Assembly: GCA_017461765.1 (NCBI GenBank)
Contig: JAFTXO010000050.1
Span: 1-64,000, forward strand
From: Clostridia bacterium
Lineage (GTDB): Bacteria > Bacillota > Clostridia > Oscillospirales > CAG-272
Length of the DNA stretch: 64,000 nt
Direction: 5' to 3'
Part shown: positions 13,570 through 26,180 of the stretch, piece after piece
How positions within the stretch are numbered: position 1 is the first letter of the stretch
Layout: every line of letters begins with the position of its first letter
Notes under the pieces: generated by a model
The model's database searches: none
Seen by the model: the letters and a program-made list of their open reading frames with translations, nothing else
What the model was told of the DNA's origin: nothing
Position numbers and translations under genes: made by a program

Positions 13570-15374
13570 TACTCGTTACCTCCCTCTATATAGTTTTCTG
13601 CTTGCTTACGGAACATATCGGCATATTTACCGTCAAGCATCATAAGCTCACGATGAGAGCCCGATTCTATAACCTCATCGTTTTCAAGCATATAGATACG
13701 GTCAGCCACAACTGCACTGGAAAGTCGGTGGGAAATAAAGATAACTCCCTTATTTTCGCTTGCCTGCGCCATTCTCTCATACATTTTGTACTCTGCAATA
13801 GGATCCATAGCCGATGTAGGCTCGTCGAGTACTATAAACGGTGAATTCTTGTAGAATGCGTGGGCAAGGGATAGCTTCTGTGATTCGCCTCCCGAAAATA
13901 CCGCACCATGCTCATAAAATTCCTTGGTAAGAGGAGTGTTAATCCCCTCAGGCAAGGTACATATTTTTTCATATACGTCTGCTTTTTTCAGTGCCTCTAT
14001 TACTTTTTCGTCATCAATGTCAGAGGCAGGACCCATAACTACGTTTTCCTTAACGGAAAGTGCTACAGGCTTACAGTCCTGAAATACTGTGGCAAACATA
14101 TCTCTGTATTCCTTAAGCTTAAGCTGCTTAATGTTATCACCGTCCAAGCTTATCTCTCCCTCCGTGGGATCGTAAAGACGCAAAATCAGCTTAACGAGTG
14201 TGCTCTTTCCTGCACCGTTATGGCCTACAAGAGCAATTTTCTCGCCGGGACGAACTGTTATGCTTACATTGTTAAGCACCTTTTTATCGCTTCCTTCATA
14301 TGAAAAGGAAATGTTTTTAAGCTCAAGTGTTGTTGGCGTTGGATGCTTTTCTCCACTTTTTATGCCTATATCATAGTTCATAAACGTATTGTAATCATTT
14401 ACAAACATAGCGTGAGTTCTTGCAGTCTGGAACTGATTTAAGAAGGATGTGAGAGAATTGGTAATAGAGCCAATGGAGTTTATGATAACCACACACTCCG
14501 CAATGCTCATATCTCCTGTAACGAATGTTCTATATGCCGCATAAATAAGGGCTAAAGGGTTAAGAATTACGTCTACAAAGGAGTCAAGAAAAATTGAGCA
14601 GGATACTTCCGCCTTGCCGTATTTTCTTACAATATCAATTCTGCCCTCGCACGCCTCATCGTAATACTTAAGCATAAAGTTCTTAGCGTCTGTCAGACGA
14701 ACCTCTTTTGCAAATTCACCCATATAGAATACACGCTGAGCATAATGTCTGCGTCTGTTCATTATCTTATCCTCTACTCCGTGCTTGTAGGAAAGATTAC
14801 TTGATATTCTTCTTACAAAGGTGGTAAGAAGCGGCACAAAAGCAAAAATTATAAACACAGGGTCGATGGTAAATAAAAATGCGCCGTAAAGGACGAGGCT
14901 GAGCACAGAGGCAAAGAAATTGATAATATTCATCATAATGCTCATTAAATCATCTAAAATGTTCTCTGCCGCTTTTACGTATTTATCATAAAACTGTGGA
15001 TTTTCGTAGCATGACAGCTCTACATCGCGTGATTTTTCGAAAAGTGCCCGCTTTACACCCTTTTCTATTTTTGCATTAAAGTGAGGGCTGAATAACGAAT
15101 TCATCATCGTTTCAAAAAATGTAAAGAATTTAGCGCCTATTACAAGTATGACAATACCTATCAGGAGCTCTTCAAATCTTTTATTCACCTCAAACGAGCT
15201 TACAACATAATTAAGTATGTAAGTGCCCGATATGAAATATCCGCATACTCGTATCAAAGCTACGGCAAGATAGGTGGGAAACGCCATGGGTGAAAATTTA
15301 AATATCATTTTAAGAATATTCAAATTATTACCTATAACATTTTTAAATGAAATGTCTTTTGGTTTTTTTCTCAT
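13569..15374 (-). CDS. ABC exporter half-transporter 1
   Basis: 601 residues from ATG 15374 (MRKKPKDISFKNVIG), chosen because GGAGGAGAG lies 10 bases upstream; the longer frame to 15458 crosses a terminator hairpin. It has an N-terminal six-helix membrane domain and a C-terminal ATPase domain with Walker A GHNGAGKS, signature FSGGESQKLSLA, Walker B FIVLDEPTSAMDP and H-loop FISHRL. The signature starts with Phe for Leu and ends SLAHAF, slightly off consensus; one degenerate site is common in heterodimeric exporters. It is the first gene of the operon, behind a 250-base leader. Confidence 0.88.
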   Translation of the reverse strand: MRKKPKDISFKNVIGNNLNILKMIFKFSPMAFPTYLAVALIRVCGYFISGTYILNYVVSSFEVNKRFEELLIGIVILVIGAKFFTFFETMMNSLFSPHFNAKIEKGVKRALFEKSRDVELSCYENPQFYDKYVKAAENILDDLMSIMMNIINFFASVLSLVLYGAFLFTIDPVFIIFAFVPLLTTFVRRISSNLSYKHGVEDKIMNRRRHYAQRVFYMGEFAKEVRLTDAKNFMLKYYDEACEGRIDIVRKYGKAEVSCSIFLDSFVDVILNPLALIYAAYRTFVTGDMSIAECVVIINSIGSITNSLTSFLNQFQTARTHAMFVNDYNTFMNYDIGIKSGEKHPTPTTLELKNISFSYEGSDKKVLNNVSITVRPGEKIALVGHNGAGKSTLVKLILRLYDPTEGEISLDGDNIKQLKLKEYRDMFATVFQDCKPVALSVKENVVMGPASDIDDEKVIEALKKADVYEKICTLPEGINTPLTKEFYEHGAVFSGGESQKLSLAHAFYKNSPFIVLDEPTSAMDPIAEYKMYERMAQASENKGVIFISHRLSSAVVADRIYMLENDEVIESGSHRELMMLDGKYADMFRKQAENYIEGGNE

Positions 15375-15392
15375 ACTATTAAACTCTCCTCC

Positions 15393-15425
15393 AAAATAAA
15401 AGTGCGCCAACCGAAGTCGACGCAC
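15393..15425 (-). terminator. Attenuator terminator in the exporter leader
   Basis: On the minus strand GTGCGTCGAC, loop TTCG, GTTGGCGCAC: ten pairs including two G-U, then TTTTATTTT. The ribosome site of the first exporter gene begins directly after the T-run, so full-length mRNA needs read-through here. Confidence 0.8.
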
Positions 15426-15432
15426 CGAAAAA

Positions 15433-15540
15433 CGCAAACTCCAATTGTCGCCAAACAAATCGAACCAGAAGAGGGATAAATCCTTTATATCCTAACCCGC
15501 GGAATTTGCGCTTTTACCAAATTCATATAGGTTAGAATAT
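15433..15540 (-). promoter_or_regulatory. Competing leader hairpins of the ABC exporter operon
   Basis: ATATTCTAACC (15540-15530) pairs with GGTTAGGATAT (15497-15487), enclosing GAATTTG/CAAATTC. The inner arm GCGCAAATTCC (15511-15501) can instead pair with GGAGTTTGCG (15442-15433) beside the terminator. The stop of the leader ORF lies inside the first arm, so ribosome position could choose the fold. The mechanism is inference. Confidence 0.5.
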
Positions 15541-15585
15541 GCAAAAAAAGGTATAGTATGTCCCAAAAAAGAAAATATCCTTCAT
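15532..15585 (-). CDS. Candidate 17-residue leader peptide
   Basis: ATG 15585 opens MKDIFFFGTYYTFFCIF and a stop, rich in Phe and Tyr. It is the first ATG after the promoter at 15612-15640. No good ribosome site is seen, which weakens the case. Its stop codon falls in the 5' arm of the leader hairpin at 15487-15540. It may sense translation-inhibiting drugs, by analogy with leader peptides of drug exporters. Confidence 0.4.
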   Translation of the reverse strand: MKDIFFFGTYYTFFCIF

Positions 15586-15611
15586 TTTTATTCGATTTGC
15601 TTGGCATAATT

Positions 15612-15640
15612 ATCATATCATATTTAGATAGATTTGTCAA
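15612..15640 (-). promoter_or_regulatory. Promoter of the ABC exporter operon
   Basis: On the minus strand TTGACA (15640-15635), 17 bases, TATGAT (15617-15612). It places the start of transcription about 230 bases before the first exporter gene. Confidence 0.7.
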
Positions 15641-15801
15641 CCCATAATGCCGATAGCAGGTTTGTTTTTATGTTTAATTTAATTTTCTAAAGCATTGGTT
15701 TAAAGGAATAAAAAGGTGCGTGTTCGGCTCTTGACACAATTCAAACAGCGTGGTATTCTTTATGTAGCTGATGCTATACCAAACGGAAGAGAAATTTTAA
15801 T

Positions 15802-16074
15802 ATGAACAGCTTTATTAACGGTGAGATAAACGAGTTTATAGATTGGCTTGATACTAACGGAGTTGTGCGTGATCTGACGCTTTTCAAGGATGACGAGGGC
15901 ACTGCGTATTTAATTTATGACAGAGACATTACAAAAGAGAATAACCGTTGTCTTTATGCTGTTAAGCTTTCCAATGATTATCTTTCTTGCACAAATGAAT
16001 ATGCAAGGCTTTATGCTTGTTATAGACAGGAAGCGCCTGCGGTAGTCGAATTTTGTTTTTATTTATTTACTTGA
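15802..16074 (+). pseudogene. Fragment of a family 43 glycoside hydrolase
   Basis: 90 codons containing RDLTLFKDDEGTAYLIYDRD, ENNRCLYAVKLSNDYLSC and REAPAVV. These match the central five-blade propeller of GH43 enzymes (RDMTLFKDDDGTAYLIYSS, REAPAVF in family members, from memory). Both ends are missing: no signal peptide or first blades, and the frame ends shortly after the REAPA motif. A 30-codon frame just upstream (ends 15803; LLTQFKQRGILYVADAIPNG) is another unassigned scrap. The fragment ends inside the 3' end of nadE on the other strand. Confidence 0.55.
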
Positions 16075-16801
16075 TCATTTTATAAACGGCTATCGGTTTT
16101 CTTTTATGCTCGCTTTTTTTATGCAGGCTATCTATCCTTTTCTTTTTATCCTCGGATATATCCTTTTCGAGAATATATCCGTCAAGCTCGGCATAGGTTA
16201 CTCCCATTTCGCCCTCATCCGTCTGCCCGTCAAACAATGCCGCTGACGGTGCTTTTTCTATTATTGAGCTTGGCGCATCAAGATACCGAAGAAATTCGTA
16301 TACCTCGGTAACGGTAAGATCGGATATAGGATTAAAATCGTGTGCTCCGTCGCCCCATTTTGTAAAATATCCGACATATGCTTCGCTTCTGTTGCCCGTA
16401 CCTGCGACAAGACGGTTTTCACTTCCCGCTATTCCATACAAGGTAGTCATACGAAGTCTTGGCGCTATATTGGCAAGAGCAGCTTGATTTAAGCTTGTTG
16501 CATTTTGAAGCGCCGCGATCTCTCTTTCTCTTACCTCGGTAAGATCGACTATTCTCGTTTCAATACCGTATTTTGCGGAAAACTCCTTGGCATCGCAAAG
16601 ATCCTCATTGTAATTTCTTTTGGTGGCGCACGGCATTATAATTCCGAGCGTGTTATCGCAAGCCATTTTGCAAAGTATTCCCACAAGGCACGAGTCCTTG
16701 CCGCCGCTGTTGCCGAATACAATTCCCGACGCACCGCTTTCCTTAAGAATATTTTTTATGAAAGAAGCTCTGTCCTCAAGCTCCTTATGATAATCTCTCA
16801 T
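16067..16801 (-). CDS. nadE: NAD synthase, ammonia-dependent
   Basis: 244 residues from ATG 16801, with AAGGAG ending 8 bases before. The upstream frame extension lies inside the aminotransferase gene. The PP-loop SGGKDS (32-37) adenylates nicotinic acid adenine dinucleotide; later motifs are AGTGNRSEAYVGYFTKWGDGAHD and DGQTDEGEMGVTYAELD. It has no glutaminase domain, so it uses free ammonia. It is the last gene of the nucleotide operon, 2 bases after dapL. Confidence 0.92.
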   Translation of the reverse strand: MRDYHKELEDRASFIKNILKESGASGIVFGNSGGKDSCLVGILCKMACDNTLGIIMPCATKRNYNEDLCDAKEFSAKYGIETRIVDLTEVREREIAALQNATSLNQAALANIAPRLRMTTLYGIAGSENRLVAGTGNRSEAYVGYFTKWGDGAHDFNPISDLTVTEVYEFLRYLDAPSSIIEKAPSAALFDGQTDEGEMGVTYAELDGYILEKDISEDKKKRIDSLHKKSEHKRKPIAVYKMIK

Positions 16802-16803
16802 AA

Positions 16804-17991
16804 CTACTCCTTTAAAAGACCGTAAAGTCTTTCTGATGCTATTTTGGTATCCTCCGCGCTTCCGAAGGTGGAAAAGCGGAAATATCCCTCTCCGCACTTA
16901 CCGAAGCCCTCTCCGGGTGTTCCGACCACCTGTATTTCATTAAGAAGATAATCAAAAAACTCCCAGCTACCCATATTTTTCGGACATTTGAGCCAGATAT
17001 ACGGTGCGTTTTTGCCTCCGCAATACCAAATTCCCAGCTTATCGAGAGTATCCGTTAAGCATTTGGCGTTTTGCTTGTAAATTTTTATATTCTCCTTAAT
17101 CTGCCTCTGTCCTTCCTCTGTAAAGATAGCTGCAGCCCCCCTTTGAATTATGTAGGATACGCCGTTTGTTTTTGTGGTGCGGTTTCGTATCCACATTTGA
17201 TTAAGGCTCATTCCGTGGCGCACAAGCTCCCTCGGAATTATAGTATATCCGCATCTTGTGCCCGTAAAGCCTGCGGTTTTCGATAACGAGCAGATCTCTA
17301 TTGCACAGGTGCGAGCGCCATCAAGCTCGAATATGCTCCGAGGAAGATCATCCTGCTCGATAAACGCTTCATACGCGGCATCAAACAAGATAACCGATCC
17401 GTTTTCGTTTGCATAATCTATCCATTTCTGAAGCTTTTCTCTGTCAAAGACAGCACCCGTTGGATTGTTTGGGGAGCAAATATAGATAATATCCGCTTTT
17501 AAATCCTTTGTCGGAACGGGTAAAAATCCGTTTTCACTGCTTGAGGCATAATGTATGATATTGCGTCCCACCATCGTATTTGCGTCAACATAAGCAGGAT
17601 ATGCAGGCTCGATCACAAGAGCCGAATTGCTTTTGTCGAAAAGATCAAGTATATCTCCAAGCTCATCACTCGCGCCGCTCGAGATGAACACCTCGCAATT
17701 ATCAATATTTATTCCTCTGTTTCTGTAATGCTTGCCTATGGCTTCTCTTAAAAACATCGCTCCGCATTCGTCCATGTAGCCGTGAAAGGTCTCCTTTTTT
17801 GACTGATCCTCGACCGCCTCGTGCAAAGCCTTTATTACCGCGTCGCAAAGCGGAAGAGAAACGTCGCCTATTCCCATACGGTAAAGGTGCTTATCGGGAT
17901 TTTTTTCAAGATACTCCTTGTTTTTCTGAGCTATTCTGAAAAACAGATACGAGTTTTTTAAATTGCTGTAATTTAAGTTAGGTAATATCAT
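16804..17991 (-). CDS. dapL: LL-diaminopimelate aminotransferase
   Basis: 395 residues from ATG 17991 (MILPNLNYSNLKNSYLF), which has AGGAG at the right distance. It is a fold-type I PLP enzyme; the Schiff-base lysine is in EICSLSKTAGFTGTR. Other markers are RMGIGDVSLPL, YPAYVDANTMVGR and CSPNNPTG. It converts tetrahydrodipicolinate directly to LL-diaminopimelate, bypassing the succinylase route, for lysine and peptidoglycan. It overlaps dapF, the next step, by 14 bases. Confidence 0.9.
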   Translation of the reverse strand: MILPNLNYSNLKNSYLFFRIAQKNKEYLEKNPDKHLYRMGIGDVSLPLCDAVIKALHEAVEDQSKKETFHGYMDECGAMFLREAIGKHYRNRGINIDNCEVFISSGASDELGDILDLFDKSNSALVIEPAYPAYVDANTMVGRNIIHYASSSENGFLPVPTKDLKADIIYICSPNNPTGAVFDREKLQKWIDYANENGSVILFDAAYEAFIEQDDLPRSIFELDGARTCAIEICSLSKTAGFTGTRCGYTIIPRELVRHGMSLNQMWIRNRTTKTNGVSYIIQRGAAAIFTEEGQRQIKENIKIYKQNAKCLTDTLDKLGIWYCGGKNAPYIWLKCPKNMGSWEFFDYLLNEIQVVGTPGEGFGKCGEGYFRFSTFGSAEDTKIASERLYGLLKE

Positions 17992-18775
17992 ATGCTTCTC
18001 CTTCATATACGGTCTTAGCGGGTCCGACCATTGTGACGTTAAAATTTCTGTCAACCTTTATTCTTAAAGCTCCGCCGTCAAGCTGTATCGAAATAAACTC
18101 GTCAAATGGGCAGTATCCGTTTTTGACCGCGGCGCTTACCGAAGCGCAAGCTCCTGTTCCGCAAGCCATCGTTATTCCGCTTCCTCTTTCCCATACGCGC
18201 ATACGCAGCTTGCGAGGATCTATTACCTGTACGAATTCCGCATTTACTCCGTCGGGAAAATCCTTATGATGCTCTATGACCGGTCCAAAGGAGGCAAGAG
18301 GCACGCTTTCGGCATCGTCTGTAAATATGACCGCGTGCGGATTTCCGACAGACACAGGAATATATTCCAAAGCTGTATCAAGAGCCGTGAGCGATTTCCT
18401 TTCTCCTACCTCAGCCTTGCCCATATCAACGCTTGCCCAGCTTACCGAGCCGTTTTCAACGGTAAGATCGAGCGTTCTTGTTCCCGATAAGGTCTCGACG
18501 GTTATCTTTGTTTTGTCGGTATAGCCCTTATCGTAGACGTATTTTCCTACGCAACGGATGCCGTTTCCGCACATTTTTGCTTCGCTTCCGTCTGCGTTGA
18601 AGATGCGCATCTTGAAATCGGCAATATCCGATTTTGAAATATATATCATTCCGTCCGAGCCTGCTCCGAAATGTCTTTCAGAGAGCTTCACCGAAAGCTC
18701 CGCCACATTTTCCGGAGCTTCGCCGTAAACATATAAATAGTCGTTTCCAAGACCGTGCATTTTTGTAAAGTGCAT
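17978..18775 (-). CDS. dapF: Diaminopimelate epimerase
   Basis: 265 residues. The two catalytic cysteines are in MCGNGIRC (Cys69) and MACGTGACAS (Cys205), and the start is the usual MHFTKMHGLGNDYL. The enzyme turns LL- into meso-diaminopimelate, the peptidoglycan cross-link residue. It lies 11 bases after carB and overlaps dapL. A lysine/cell-wall pair inside a nucleotide operon is noteworthy; carB and dapL/F both draw on the nitrogen supply. Confidence 0.95.
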   Translation of the reverse strand: MHFTKMHGLGNDYLYVYGEAPENVAELSVKLSERHFGAGSDGMIYISKSDIADFKMRIFNADGSEAKMCGNGIRCVGKYVYDKGYTDKTKITVETLSGTRTLDLTVENGSVSWASVDMGKAEVGERKSLTALDTALEYIPVSVGNPHAVIFTDDAESVPLASFGPVIEHHKDFPDGVNAEFVQVIDPRKLRMRVWERGSGITMACGTGACASVSAAVKNGYCPFDEFISIQLDGGALRIKVDRNFNVTMVGPAKTVYEGEAYDIT

Positions 18776-18786
18776 ATACTGTTCTC

Positions 18787-21700
18787 CTATTCTGCATCTA
18801 TTGTTGATATACCCAGGGTTATCTCCTCAAGTACATCGAGCAAAACTCTTACCGTATCAAGTGCGGTTAAAAGCGCTACATTGTTTTCAACGGCACACTG
18901 CCTTATCTCGTGTCCGTCTGCTATCTTGCTTTCGGAACGGACATCCCTTGTATTTATTACATAAGTTACATGACCCTGACGGATCGATTTTGGAATATCG
19001 TCCGAGCCCTCACTTATCTTTTTCTTAACTCTGGTTTTAATTCCGTGATCTTTAAGGAAGCTTGCCGTGCCCTGCGTTGCTTCGATATTAAAGCCGAGAT
19101 TGTAAAATCTTCTGATAAGCGGAAGCGCCTCCTCCTTATCGTCATCAGCAACCGTTACGAAAACAGTGCCGTAATTCTGAAGCCTTACGCCCGACGCCTG
19201 AAGCGCCTTATACAAAGCTCTTGTAAGTGTCTTATCGTAGCCGATTGCCTCGCCCGTCGATTTCATTTCGGGGCTGAGATAAGCATCAAGACCTCTCAGC
19301 TTAGAGAAGGAAAATGCAGGCGCTTTTGCGTAATATCTTGCTTTTTCCTTCGGATATATTTCTGAAATTCCCTGCTCCTTTAAGCTTATGCCCAAGTTTA
19401 CAAGAGTTGCAATATCGGCAAGGCTGTATCCCGTTGCCTTTGAAAGAAACGGAACTGTCCTTGAGGAGCGCGGATTCACCTCGATAATATAGACGCTTTC
19501 ATTTGGATCAACTATAAATTGAATATTGAAAAGTCCTATTATTCCAATGCCCAAGCCAAGCTTTTTTGTATATTCGAGAATTGTTTTCTTTACCTTTTCC
19601 GAGATGCTGAAGGATGGATAAACGCTTATAGAGTCGCCTGAGTGAACGCCCGTTCTCTCGACAAGCTCCATAATACCCGGAACAAACACGCTTTCTCCGT
19701 CGCAAATAGCATCAACCTCTACCTCCTTGCCTCGAATATACTTATCTACAAGCACGGGCTTATCAACATCTATTTCAACCGCCGTCTTAAGATAATTTTT
19801 AAGCTGCTCCTCGCCCGCTACTATCTGCATAGCACGGCCGCCGAGAACAAAGCTCGGACGCACAAGCACAGGATAGCCTATCTCTCTTGCGGCGTTTATT
19901 CCGTCCTGAATATTCGTTACCGCCTTACCTCTCGGCTGAGGGATATTAAGGCTTAAAAGAAGCTTTTCAAAGGAGTCTCTGTTTTCTGCCTTTTCAATAG
20001 CCGCAGAGTCTGTTCCTATGATCTTGACTCCTCTTTTTTCAAGAGAGTCTGCAAGATTTATAGCCGTCTGTCCGCCAAGAGATGCAATTACTCCCTCAGG
20101 CCTTTCAAGAGCGATTATATTCATTACGTCCTCAGTGCAAAGAGGCTCAAAATAAAGCTTATCCGAGGTTGTATAATCCGTTGAAACGGTTTCGGGATTA
20201 TTATTTATTATTATCGCCTCGTAGCCCGAGCCCTTTATCGTTTTAACTGCATGAACGGTCGAATAATCAAATTCAACGCCCTGTCCTATTCTTATAGGGC
20301 CTGAGCCCAAAACGATAATTTTCTTTTTATCGGAAACGATCGATTCGTTTTCATCCTCATAGGTGGAATAAAAATACGGTACGTAGCTATCAAACTCCGA
20401 TGCGCAGGTATCTATCATTTTATATACGGGCAAAATACCGTTATTTGCTCTAAGATCAAAGATATCATTCTCGCTTGTATTCCAAAGCTTAGCTATCTCC
20501 TTATCGGAAAAGCCCATCACTTTAGCTTCCTTTAAAGTGCTTATATCAAACGGATTTTGCTTTAGCTTTTCCTCTTCATTTACTATATTTTTGAGCTTAT
20601 CGATAAAGAACAGATCGATCTTTGTAATTCCGGATATATATTCGCTGCTGCAGCCGCGTCTTAAAAGCTCGGCTATGGCGTATATTCTGTCGTCTGTTCC
20701 TATTTTTATATAATCGCTAAGCTCCTCGCTCTTATATGTGTCGAATTTAGACATATAAAGGTGATAAACACCGATCTCAAGCGATCTTATCGCCTTTAAT
20801 AGGCTCTCCTCAGCGGTCCTGCCGATGCTCATTACCTCGCCCGTTGCCTTCATTTGCGTGCTGAGCTTATTATTTGCATCGGTAAATTTATCAAATGGGA
20901 AGCGCGGCATCTTCGTTACTATATAATCGAGCGCAGGCTCGAAGGATGCGGGAGTATTTGCAAGCATGATCTCATCAAGCGTCATTCCTACCGCTATCTT
21001 TGCGGAAACTCTCGCTATCGGGTAGCCGCTCGCCTTCGAGGCGAGTGCTGACGAACGGCTGACACGGGGGTTTACCTCGATCAAATAATATTCAAAGGAA
21101 TGCGGATCAAGCGCAAACTGTACGTTACATCCGCCCTGAATTTTAAGCTCTCTTATAAGCTTTAAGGCGCTGTTACGAAGCATTTGATATTCCTTGTTCG
21201 TCAAGGTCTGCGACGGACATACGACTATCGAATCTCCCGTATGAATACCCACAGGGTCGAGGTTTTCCATATTACATACGGTAATTGCGGTATCGTTTGC
21301 GTCACGCATTACCTCGTATTCTATCTCCTTATAGCCCTTTATGCTCTTTTCCACAAGCACCTGAGAGGTCGGTGAAAGCACGAGGGCGTTTTTTATTATT
21401 TCGACAAGCTCCTGCTCGTTATCGGCAAAGCCACCGCCCGTTCCGCCCAAGGTAAAGGCAGGACGCAGAACAACGGGATAGCCGATATTCTTTGCTACCT
21501 TTATTCCCTCATCTACCGAGCTTGCGATTGCCGAGGGCAAAACGGGCTCTCCGAGGCGCTGACACAGCTCCTTAAAAAGCTCTCTGTCCTCTGCCTGCTC
21601 TATACTCGTGCTGCTCGTTCCGAGAAGCTCCGTATCACATTCGCGAAGCACTCCCTTTTTCTCAAGCTGGATAGCAAGATTGAGCCCCGTCTGTCCGCCG

Positions 21701-21969
21701 ATGCCGGGAAGTATAGCGTCGGGACGCTCGTATCTTATTATCTTAGCTATATATTCAAGAGTCAACGGCTCCATATATATTTTATCCGCGATGGAGGTAT
21801 CTGTCATGATCGTTGCGGGATTGGAGTTACATAGCACGACCTCATAGCCCTCTTCCTTAAGCGCCAAGCAAGCCTGTGTGCCCGCATAGTCGAACTCCGC
21901 CGCCTGACCTATTATAATAGGCCCTGAGCCTATTACAAGAATTTTTTTAATATCGGTTCTCTTAGGCAT
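18787..21969 (-). CDS. carB: Carbamoyl-phosphate synthase large subunit
   Basis: 1060 residues, normal length. Two ATP-grasp halves are recognised from [19 protein letters not shown] and [18 protein letters not shown], each with its FxVNPRxSRSS/T metal site ([26 protein letters not shown]). The C-terminal MGS-like allosteric domain contains [14 protein letters not shown] and ends near [14 protein letters not shown]. It makes carbamoyl phosphate from ammonia delivered by CarA, for pyrimidines and arginine. It overlaps carA by 8 bases. Confidence 0.97.
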   Translation of the reverse strand: MPKRTDIKKILVIGSGPIIIGQAAEFDYAGTQACLALKEEGYEVVLCNSNPATIMTDTSIADKIYMEPLTLEYIAKIIRYERPDAILPGIGGQTGLNLAIQLEKKGVLRECDTELLGTSSTSIEQAEDRELFKELCQRLGEPVLPSAIASSVDEGIKVAKNIGYPVVLRPAFTLGGTGGGFADNEQELVEIIKNALVLSPTSQVLVEKSIKGYKEIEYEVMRDANDTAITVCNMENLDPVGIHTGDSIVVCPSQTLTNKEYQMLRNSALKLIRELKIQGGCNVQFALDPHSFEYYLIEVNPRVSRSSALASKASGYPIARVSAKIAVGMTLDEIMLANTPASFEPALDYIVTKMPRFPFDKFTDANNKLSTQMKATGEVMSIGRTAEESLLKAIRSLEIGVYHLYMSKFDTYKSEELSDYIKIGTDDRIYAIAELLRRGCSSEYISGITKIDLFFIDKLKNIVNEEEKLKQNPFDISTLKEAKVMGFSDKEIAKLWNTSENDIFDLRANNGILPVYKMIDTCASEFDSYVPYFYSTYEDENESIVSDKKKIIVLGSGPIRIGQGVEFDYSTVHAVKTIKGSGYEAIIINNNPETVSTDYTTSDKLYFEPLCTEDVMNIIALERPEGVIASLGGQTAINLADSLEKRGVKIIGTDSAAIEKAENRDSFEKLLLSLNIPQPRGKAVTNIQDGINAAREIGYPVLVRPSFVLGGRAMQIVAGEEQLKNYLKTAVEIDVDKPVLVDKYIRGKEVEVDAICDGESVFVPGIMELVERTGVHSGDSISVYPSFSISEKVKKTILEYTKKLGLGIGIIGLFNIQFIVDPNESVYIIEVNPRSSRTVPFLSKATGYSLADIATLVNLGISLKEQGISEIYPKEKARYYAKAPAFSFSKLRGLDAYLSPEMKSTGEAIGYDKTLTRALYKALQASGVRLQNYGTVFVTVADDDKEEALPLIRRFYNLGFNIEATQGTASFLKDHGIKTRVKKKISEGSDDIPKSIRQGHVTYVINTRDVRSESKIADGHEIRQCAVENNVALLTALDTVRVLLDVLEEITLGISTIDAE

Positions 21970-23042
21970 TCTCCTTCTCCTCTCTCATAAGCTCTGTGAA
22001 TTTATCAAAAAGATATGTGCTGTCCTCGGGGCCGGGCGCACTTTCGGGATGGTACTGTACGCTAAATATCTTATCCTCCTTACACTCAACACCCTCGACA
22101 GTGTTATCAAGGATATTTATATGAGTTATTTTCAGCCTTGTGTTTTTTATGCTTTCCTTATCTACTGCGTAGGAATGGTTTTGCGAGGTGATCTCTATTT
22201 TCCCCGTTTCAAGGTTTTTTACGGGATGATTGCCGCCCCTGTGTCCGAATTTGAGCTTATACGTTTTTGCTCCGTAGGCAAGAGAGATTATCTGATGCCC
22301 CAAGCAAATACCGAATATCGGGTACTTGCCGCGAAGCTTTTTTACAAGCTCTATAACGCATTCGTTGTCCACAGGGTCGCCCGGACCGTTCGAAAAGAAT
22401 ATTCCGTTGGGCTTCAGAGCTTCTATTTCCTCGCTTGATATATCATGAGGCACGACGGTCACGTCACAGCCCCGTTTGTTAAGAGAGCGAACTATATTGA
22501 GCTTCATTCCGCAGTCTACCGCTACGACGCGGTACACAGGATCACTTACATTCGAGCTCCAGCTTTTCTTACAGCTCACCCTTGCAACCGCATCCCTTGG
22601 AGCTTCCGATCCTGAAAGGATTCCAAGCGCTTGCTCCTTGCCGACGCATATATCGGTTATAAGTGCGCGTCTGCTTCCGAAATCTCTTATCGAGCGTGTA
22701 AGCTTTCTTGTATCAACACCGTAAATTCCCGAAATTCCGTATTTCTTCATCACCTCGGAAAGCATCTTTTCGCTTCTGAAATTCGACGGTCTATCGTTAT
22801 ATTCCTTCACTATCAAAGCGCTGACCGAGGGCGTTTGGCTTTCGTAATCATCGTACGCCATACCGTAATTTCCGATAAGGGGATAGGTCATTACGACACC
22901 CTGATCGGTATATGATGGATCGGAGATAATTTCCTGATATCCTACCATAGAGGTATTAAACACGATCTCCACGACCTTTTCGTCAGTTGCACCGAAGGAG
23001 TATCCGGGATATTCCTCTCCGTTTTCTAAAATGATCTTTCTG

Positions 23043-23056
<14 letters not shown>
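21962..23056 (-). CDS. carA: Carbamoyl-phosphate synthase small subunit
   Basis: 364 residues from ATG 23056 ([18 protein letters not shown]), behind GGAAGAA; a longer frame reaches 23161 inside purF and is rejected. The C-terminal class I glutaminase has its nucleophile in FGICLGHQ and His/Glu in [10 protein letters not shown]. It hydrolyses glutamine and channels ammonia to CarB. It overlaps purF by 14 bases and carB by 8, so all three are coupled. Confidence 0.96.
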
Positions 23057-26143
<3,087 letters not shown>

Positions 26144-26148
26144 TTACC

Positions 26149-26173
26149 TATTCACTATTCACTATTCACTATT
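26149..26173. repeat. Heptamer microsatellite between guaA and pyrG
   Basis: Three full TATTCAC units plus TATT, in the 67-base gap upstream of pyrG. Copy-number slippage would alter guaA-pyrG spacing in the operon. It is outside the predicted ribosome site. Confidence 0.7.
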
Positions 26174-26180
26174 ACCTTTG

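Noticed and set aside
15375..15458. 28-codon N-terminal extension of the first exporter gene
   Set aside because: It translates the leader terminator; GGAGGAGAG supports ATG 15374.
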